Below are positions 8,475 through 11,633 of a stretch of DNA of 11,633 nucleotides, one piece after another. The DNA lies in assembly GCA_030849065.1 (NCBI GenBank), contig JASAON010001310.1:1-11633 (forward strand), given 5' to 3'. The first letter of the stretch is position 1. Each line of letters opens with the position of its first letter. The notes beneath the pieces were generated by a model. That model saw only the letters and a program-made list of their open reading frames with translations, did no database searches and was not told where the DNA came from. Both the position numbers and the translations under genes were made by a program. The stretch comes from Jaenimonas drosophilae (Eukaryota; Euglenozoa; Kinetoplastea; Trypanosomatida; Trypanosomatidae).

Positions 8475-8501
8475 CCCCTTCGTCCTTGCGGTACGAAGGG
8501 G
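8475..8501 (+). repeat. Inverted repeat (CCCCTTCGT hairpin)
   Basis: CCCCTTCGT at 8475-8483 pairs perfectly with ACGAAGGGG at 8493-8501 across a nine-base loop. Two more C-G pairs are possible in the loop if one base bulges, leaving a four-base loop. This is the second of two strong hairpins within 90 bases. Confidence 0.72.
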
Positions 8502-8613
8502 CACACCTGAACTACCACGCCCAATGCCAAGTGATGAACGAGGAGTCTGTGCGAACACAAGACCTCTGCCACAGAAGGATCGTATCGGTCCATAGAGACA
8601 GTGTCAACGCAAT

Positions 8614-8670
8614 GCTTCTTCTTATTCTTCTTTTTCTGCTTCTTATTGTTGTCAATTACTGTACACATAG
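8614..8670 (+). promoter_or_regulatory. Strong spliced-leader acceptor for the glycine-zipper membrane protein
   Basis: A T/C-rich tract of about 40 bases, 8614-8653, is the longest in the window. The first AG downstream is at 8669-8670. It would give a 96-base 5' UTR before the first in-frame ATG at 8767 and supports that start. Confidence 0.65.
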
Positions 8671-8766
8671 GCTTGAATCAGCTGACGTGGACGTGACCGG
8701 CGCCTGTGCTGTTGCTGGTGTGTGGGGGATCGCTTGCACCGACTTCACAACGGATTCTGTGTACTG

Positions 8767-9756
8767 ATGCCATCCTTTTGGCCATGGAAAAAGGAAGCTC
8801 TACCTGCCAGAGATGATGGTGTGATTCCCTCCATTGGTGGTGTGGCTGGAACGGCCATTTTCGAGGAGCGCAAGTCTGGTGCGATGAGAACCTATGGGGG
8901 TGAAGAAGGCGGCATTGCCATGCGACAGCTGGACCAAGTCTTGGATCGCCAAGCCATCATCGATTCACGTGATGCCCGAGCCACGGTGATGAACATCGAA
9001 TCCATCGACGTCTTGACGAGTTTGCTCCCCACAGAATTTGAGAAGGCGGCCGCTCACGTGGAAAAGCGCAAGGCCGAGGAGAGCTCACTCCAGATCTACG
9101 ACTATGAAAATGATCGGCGGTTTCTTCAATGGAAGGAGGACCAGCAGTCCGTGCGTGACAAGTTGCACATTCATTGGCTCGATGATGTCATTGACAAGCC
9201 CTTGACGTTTCTCGTCTATTACTTGCGTGTGTGCGTGACCGCTGGTGCCTTTTACGGCGTGGGAAGAACCACATACCTCTATCGAACGATGGATAGGATG
9301 TACGCCCGCCTCAACGGAGTGACCATTGGCAGCATTGCATTCAGTGAACTCACCACGGGCATCGCAAAGGGTGGGGTGGTGGCCGTAAGTGGCATGTGTG
9401 GGGTGGAGATTGGCGAAGTCGTGACCAACCTCTGCAGTGTCATTTATGCACGTGACGTGAGCGCCCCGGACCGTACATGGCCCCACATTGTGAGCTGCGG
9501 CGCAGGCTGCGGATTGTTTAGTGGTGTGGCGCTTTCTGTTCTACACCGACAACTGCTAACACCGTGGGCCATGCGACGGCTAACTGGCCTCACCACGTTG
9601 GTGGGCTCACTCATTGGGGGCTACTTGGGATATGCCATTTACCGCCCCTTTTCTGCGACGCGTACTCATCGTCTCTATGAGCCGTACTGGCGTCCATGGC
9701 AGGAACGGCGAGTTGCCCCTGGTGGACCGCCGACCATGCGAGGAAAGTACATGTAA
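8767..9756 (+). CDS. Four-helix glycine-zipper membrane protein, Tim17/22/23-like
   Basis: 329 residues from ATG 8767. The frame is open upstream but contains no ATG after the splice site. Residues 1-145 are hydrophilic and charged. The C-terminal part has four likely membrane helices at about 147-167, 187-223 (one long or bent helix), 239-261 and 272-292, followed by a basic, Pro/Gly-rich tail. The helices carry small-residue packing motifs: G160xxxG164, G212xxxG216, G245xxxG249xxxG253 and G280xxxG284xxxG288. Four helices with GxxxG zippers is the design of the Tim17/Tim22/Tim23 family of mitochondrial inner-membrane proteins, which includes import channels and some complex I subunits. Kinetoplastids have unusual, lineage-specific TIM subunits, so a mitochondrial import or respiratory assembly role is a plausible inference. 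The long N-terminal domain is unlike canonical Tim17. Another small multi-pass membrane protein is possible. Confidence 0.75.
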   Translation: MPSFWPWKKEALPARDDGVIPSIGGVAGTAIFEERKSGAMRTYGGEEGGIAMRQLDQVLDRQAIIDSRDARATVMNIESIDVLTSLLPTEFEKAAAHVEKRKAEESSLQIYDYENDRRFLQWKEDQQSVRDKLHIHWLDDVIDKPLTFLVYYLRVCVTAGAFYGVGRTTYLYRTMDRMYARLNGVTIGSIAFSELTTGIAKGGVVAVSGMCGVEIGEVVTNLCSVIYARDVSAPDRTWPHIVSCGAGCGLFSGVALSVLHRQLLTPWAMRRLTGLTTLVGSLIGGYLGYAIYRPFSATRTHRLYEPYWRPWQERRVAPGGPPTMRGKYM

Positions 9757-9945
9757 CACGGTGGATCTCGTGCATGCACCGAATGGATGAGACATGTGTG
9801 AGCTTCACTTCCATGCCATTTGCCACTTCACATTGACACAGACACAAAGAAAAACCATTGCATGCTCTGGCGGTTGGATAAATCGTATACTTTTGTCCCG
9901 AATACTCTGTTCTGTTGGTGATGACATGCACTGGACCATTCATGC

Positions 9946-9990
9946 CGCTCTTTTCTTCGTCACTTTTGTTGGCATGGCTTAACTTCTTAG
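9946..9990 (+). promoter_or_regulatory. Candidate spliced-leader acceptor for the small gene
   Basis: A pyrimidine-rich run at 9946-9970 (GCTCTTTTCTTCGTCACTTT) plus CTTCTTAG ends in AG at 9989-9990, 26 bases before the ATG at 10017. There is a second AG at 9995-9996. It is as good as the acceptors of the clear genes and is the main reason to trust the small ORF downstream. Confidence 0.5.
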
Positions 9991-10016
9991 GCGTAGCTGG
10001 CAGGCTTCCCCTTCGT

Positions 10017-10292
10017 ATGGCCACGCCGCATGGATCGTCCGAGGAAGAGTTGTGCAGTGAGCTTTCCACCCATGCCACAGCACAGAATCCTGGCCGTGTA
10101 TTGCACACTGACGATGAGTCATCAATTGATGCTCACACTTCCTGCCGTGGAGAGCAGGACTTCGAAGACCTTGTGTCAGTGAACCACGCGCGGTTGTGGC
10201 TCGCAGAGCACCAGCTCCACATGTCGTTACTTCGACACTCGTTGGCCACCTCCTCAGCTCAGCTGTTATGGCTGCTGGAAGAATCCCATTGA
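10017..10292 (+). CDS. Small conserved-looking protein, 91 residues, unknown
   Basis: Starts at the first ATG after the AG at 9990. The frame is also open from ATG 9921, but those 32 extra codons coincide with the pyrimidine tract, which would create a false hydrophobic signal-like stretch. The N-terminal half is acidic and polar (SSEEELCSELS, HTDDESSID). The C-terminal third (about 56-90) reads as an amphipathic helix rich in Leu, His and Trp (ARLWLAEHQLHMSLL, AQLLWLLEE). No catalytic motif or membrane segment is seen. The gaps on both sides (260 and 223 bases) match the normal spacing in this window, which favours a real gene. No family recognised; the helix could be a protein-protein or subunit contact, by inference. 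Confidence 0.55.
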   Translation: MATPHGSSEEELCSELSTHATAQNPGRVLHTDDESSIDAHTSCRGEQDFEDLVSVNHARLWLAEHQLHMSLLRHSLATSSAQLLWLLEESH

Positions 10293-10435
10293 GATGCTTT
10301 CTCAAGAGTTCGACCCTCCTTCATCACCACTGCTATTGGTACTTGCTGCCTCACATCAACCTACGGATGTGGCACTCTGTTTTGCACGTGTGGCTGGTGC
10401 AACGCGCACTAGTTGGGGGATGGCATGGATAATGA

Positions 10436-10465
10436 CTTGCTCCCTTTCATCTCACTCATGATTAG
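10436..10465 (+). promoter_or_regulatory. Candidate spliced-leader acceptor for the PEX11/GIM5 gene
   Basis: A pyrimidine-rich stretch at about 10436-10457 is followed by AG at 10464-10465, giving a 5' UTR of about 50 bases before ATG 10516. The leader is AC-rich (CACCATG at the start), an efficient-looking start context. Confidence 0.5.
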
Positions 10466-10515
10466 GTTCACCAATAACATACCCACATACCATCAACACT
10501 CCCCAAACAAACACC

Positions 10516-11193
10516 ATGTGCGACTTTCTCAATGCCTACTTCAGCGACTCTGGCAATCGCGACAAGGTGATGGCTATTGTGCAGTTCCTGCCCATGGCCC
10601 TCGCTGGGCCCGTGGAGAACTCCGGCAATGCGGCACTTGGCAAGTCGCTGGCCAACTTGGGCAAGATGGCGGACTCCTACCGTGCCATCACACGTCTGAC
10701 GCTCCTCTGCGGTGCGCTGTCTAAGGAAACCTTGACGAAGCTGCAGAAGTCCAGTGGCGATGCCGTGACTGATTCATTGGACAGGGCAGCTCACCTCTTT
10801 CATGTTCTATTCTGCGCGTTTGAGAACACTGCTGTGTACGCTGGCCACGGTGTGTTTCGCGGCTCGTTGACGCGCATGGGTGGATGCGCAGTGACGTGCT
10901 GGTTCTACGTGCTTCTTCTGAACATTATCCGCCAGCTGTACATCCTTGTGAAGAAGAACCCGGATGACGAGCAGAAGAAGCAGGGCATGGTGAACCTGCT
11001 GAAGCTTGGCTGCTTCTTCATCTTTTCCATGACTTGCATTGCGCCGACTGGCCCACAGCTTCTGGAGAACGCCTCTGGCCCCTTGGTCCCTGTACATGCG
11101 CTGTTGCGGTTGATAGCGCCAGTACACTTGCCAATGAACGACAGCCTGCGTGGTCTTCTGGGCTTTATTGCGTCCATGTGCGACTTCTACTAG
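10516..11193 (+). CDS. PEX11: PEX11/GIM5-family glycosomal membrane protein
   Basis: 225 residues, near the usual length of kinetoplastid PEX11 and GIM5 proteins (about 220-245). The family bends and divides peroxisomal membranes, and in kinetoplastids these are abundant glycosome membrane proteins. Features seen: an N-terminal segment with a GNRDKVMAIVQF-type amphipathic helix at about 13-24; a KMADSYRAITRLTLLCGALS helix at about 50-69, typical of the family; a hydrophobic helix at about 124-143 (CAVTCWFYVLLLNIIRQLYI); a basic/acidic loop (KKNPDDEQKKQ) at about 145-155; and hydrophobic segments at about 158-176 and near the C-terminus. Family members expose both ends to the cytosol. Lysine is encoded only by AAG, which fits high expression. 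I cannot separate PEX11 from GIM5 by eye. The chain ends in MCDFY, with no dilysine tail. Confidence 0.85.
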   Translation: MCDFLNAYFSDSGNRDKVMAIVQFLPMALAGPVENSGNAALGKSLANLGKMADSYRAITRLTLLCGALSKETLTKLQKSSGDAVTDSLDRAAHLFHVLFCAFENTAVYAGHGVFRGSLTRMGGCAVTCWFYVLLLNIIRQLYILVKKNPDDEQKKQGMVNLLKLGCFFIFSMTCIAPTGPQLLENASGPLVPVHALLRLIAPVHLPMNDSLRGLLGFIASMCDFY

Positions 11194-11633
11194 GTGAGCA
11201 TCCTCCATGTGGGTCGTTGATTCCCACATGTCGTGAATACTCCGAGCAGAAACAGCACACTCCCAAGGGCTTGTGTGCACTGCGGCTCAGGAGACAAGCG
11301 TCGGAACTCCAACAATATGGATATTTGATTCTCTCAAAAAGATGAACATCCTTCCCTTAACGATTCCTTGGCTATCCATCAACATCCCTATCGATTACTT
11401 TGTCGTCACCTCCAGACTTGGGCAGCGGTGTGGGTCATGGACAGATGATCACTGCTGTGAGTTCAGGGGTGAAGGTGCAACAACTGTCCGACGACAGGAC
11501 TGAAGCGAGCGCGCATACGTGCGAAGACGCTCAACAAAGACGTTTCTTCTGGAACTGAAACAATTCGTCCATTTTTTTTAAGGTTACTTTTTCATTTGGA
11601 TTCAACTCTCGTTATACCGCTTTTGAAGGAAAA
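11194..11633 (+). other. 3' flank of the PEX11/GIM5 gene
   Basis: No supported gene. A perfect 8-bp hairpin starts 12 bases after the stop codon. Pyrimidine-rich stretches at about 11395-11415 and at 11572-11620 (including T8 at 11572-11579), with AGs at 11581-11582 and 11627-11628, probably belong to the splice acceptor of a gene beyond the window. ORFs here are short and featureless. Confidence 0.55.
11206..11230 (+). repeat. Inverted repeat / hairpin in the PEX11 3' UTR
   Basis: CATGTGGG at 11206-11213 pairs perfectly with CCCACATG at 11223-11230 across a nine-base loop, directly after the stop codon. It is a possible RNA stability or protein-binding element. Confidence 0.65.

Larger units (their letters stand above)
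7660..8766 (+). other. Long 1.1-kb intergenic region / 3' UTR
   Basis: Four to five times longer than the other gaps. It holds a pyrimidine tract soon after the stop (about 7722-7745), A-runs at 7825-7831, 7834-7842 and 7889-7898, two strong hairpins with an AT palindrome at 8416-8501, and the splice tract for the next gene at 8614-8670. An ATG-started ORF at 8213-8431 (72 codons) follows an AG at 8199-8200 but has no recognisable features. Most of the region is probably the 3' UTR of the abundant coiled-coil mRNA. A small gene or noncoding RNA here cannot be excluded. Confidence 0.6.

Noticed and set aside
8722..8766. Fifteen-codon extension of the Tim17-like protein
   Set aside because: It starts at GTG, which is not an expected start in a eukaryote; the first ATG in frame is 8767.
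8468..8767. 99-codon ORF with a hydrophobic, membrane-like stretch
   Set aside because: It begins at a TTG rather than an ATG, and the hydrophobic run is only the translation of the long pyrimidine tract used for splicing of the next gene.
9915..10016. Signal-peptide-like N-terminus on the small protein
   Set aside because: It begins at TTG, with an ATG only at 9921, and the hydrophobic residues are encoded by the splice-site pyrimidine tract upstream of the AG at 9990.
11273..11503. 76-codon ORF in the 3' flank
   Set aside because: It starts at GTG, has no recognisable features and overlaps pyrimidine-rich intergenic sequence.
1..11633. Search for tRNA, rRNA, snoRNA clusters, transposons or CRISPR
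   Set aside because: No B-box/TPsiC-loop plus acceptor stem pairing, no repeat-spacer arrays and no transposase or reverse transcriptase motifs were seen by eye.

Overview
The window looks like nuclear DNA of a kinetoplastid protist (trypanosomatid or close relative). All seven supported protein genes are intronless, lie head-to-tail on the + strand and are mostly separated by short gaps of about 190-290 bases. Each gap before a gene holds a pyrimidine-rich tract followed by AG, as expected for spliced-leader trans-splicing in a polycistronic unit. The last gene belongs to the PEX11/GIM5 family of glycosomal membrane proteins, which points to Kinetoplastea. The standard genetic code is used (TAG, TGA and TAA all occur as stops). 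I cannot name the genus.

Layout: (1) 6-2246, APC2, the cullin-like subunit of the anaphase-promoting complex, possibly cut at its 5' end by the window edge. (2) 2525-3733, a PhyH-like protein whose expected iron ligands look mostly lost. (3) 4020-6149, a Trp-repeat protein resembling Sfi1 centrin-binding proteins. (4) 6343-7659, a coiled-coil protein with strongly biased codons, so probably abundant and cytoskeletal or flagellar. (5) A 1.1-kb gap, 7660-8766, much longer than the others, with A-tracts, two strong hairpins flanking an AT palindrome, and a weak 72-codon ORF. (6) 8767-9756, a probable four-helix membrane protein with glycine zippers, resembling the Tim17/Tim22/Tim23 family. (7) 10017-10292, a probable small 91-residue gene supported by a good splice acceptor. 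(8) 10516-11193, a PEX11/GIM5-family protein. (9) 11194-11633, a 3' flank with a hairpin and a late pyrimidine tract that may serve the next gene.

The genes do not form a pathway: cell cycle, centrin scaffold, cytoskeleton, probable mitochondrial membrane and glycosome are mixed, as is normal in kinetoplastid polycistronic units. Control is therefore expected after transcription, through UTRs, splice-site strength and codon usage. I found no mobile element, CRISPR array, tRNA or rRNA. The most unusual items are the PhyH-like protein with a degraded active site, the glycine-zipper membrane protein, the hairpin-palindrome-hairpin element and the small gene.
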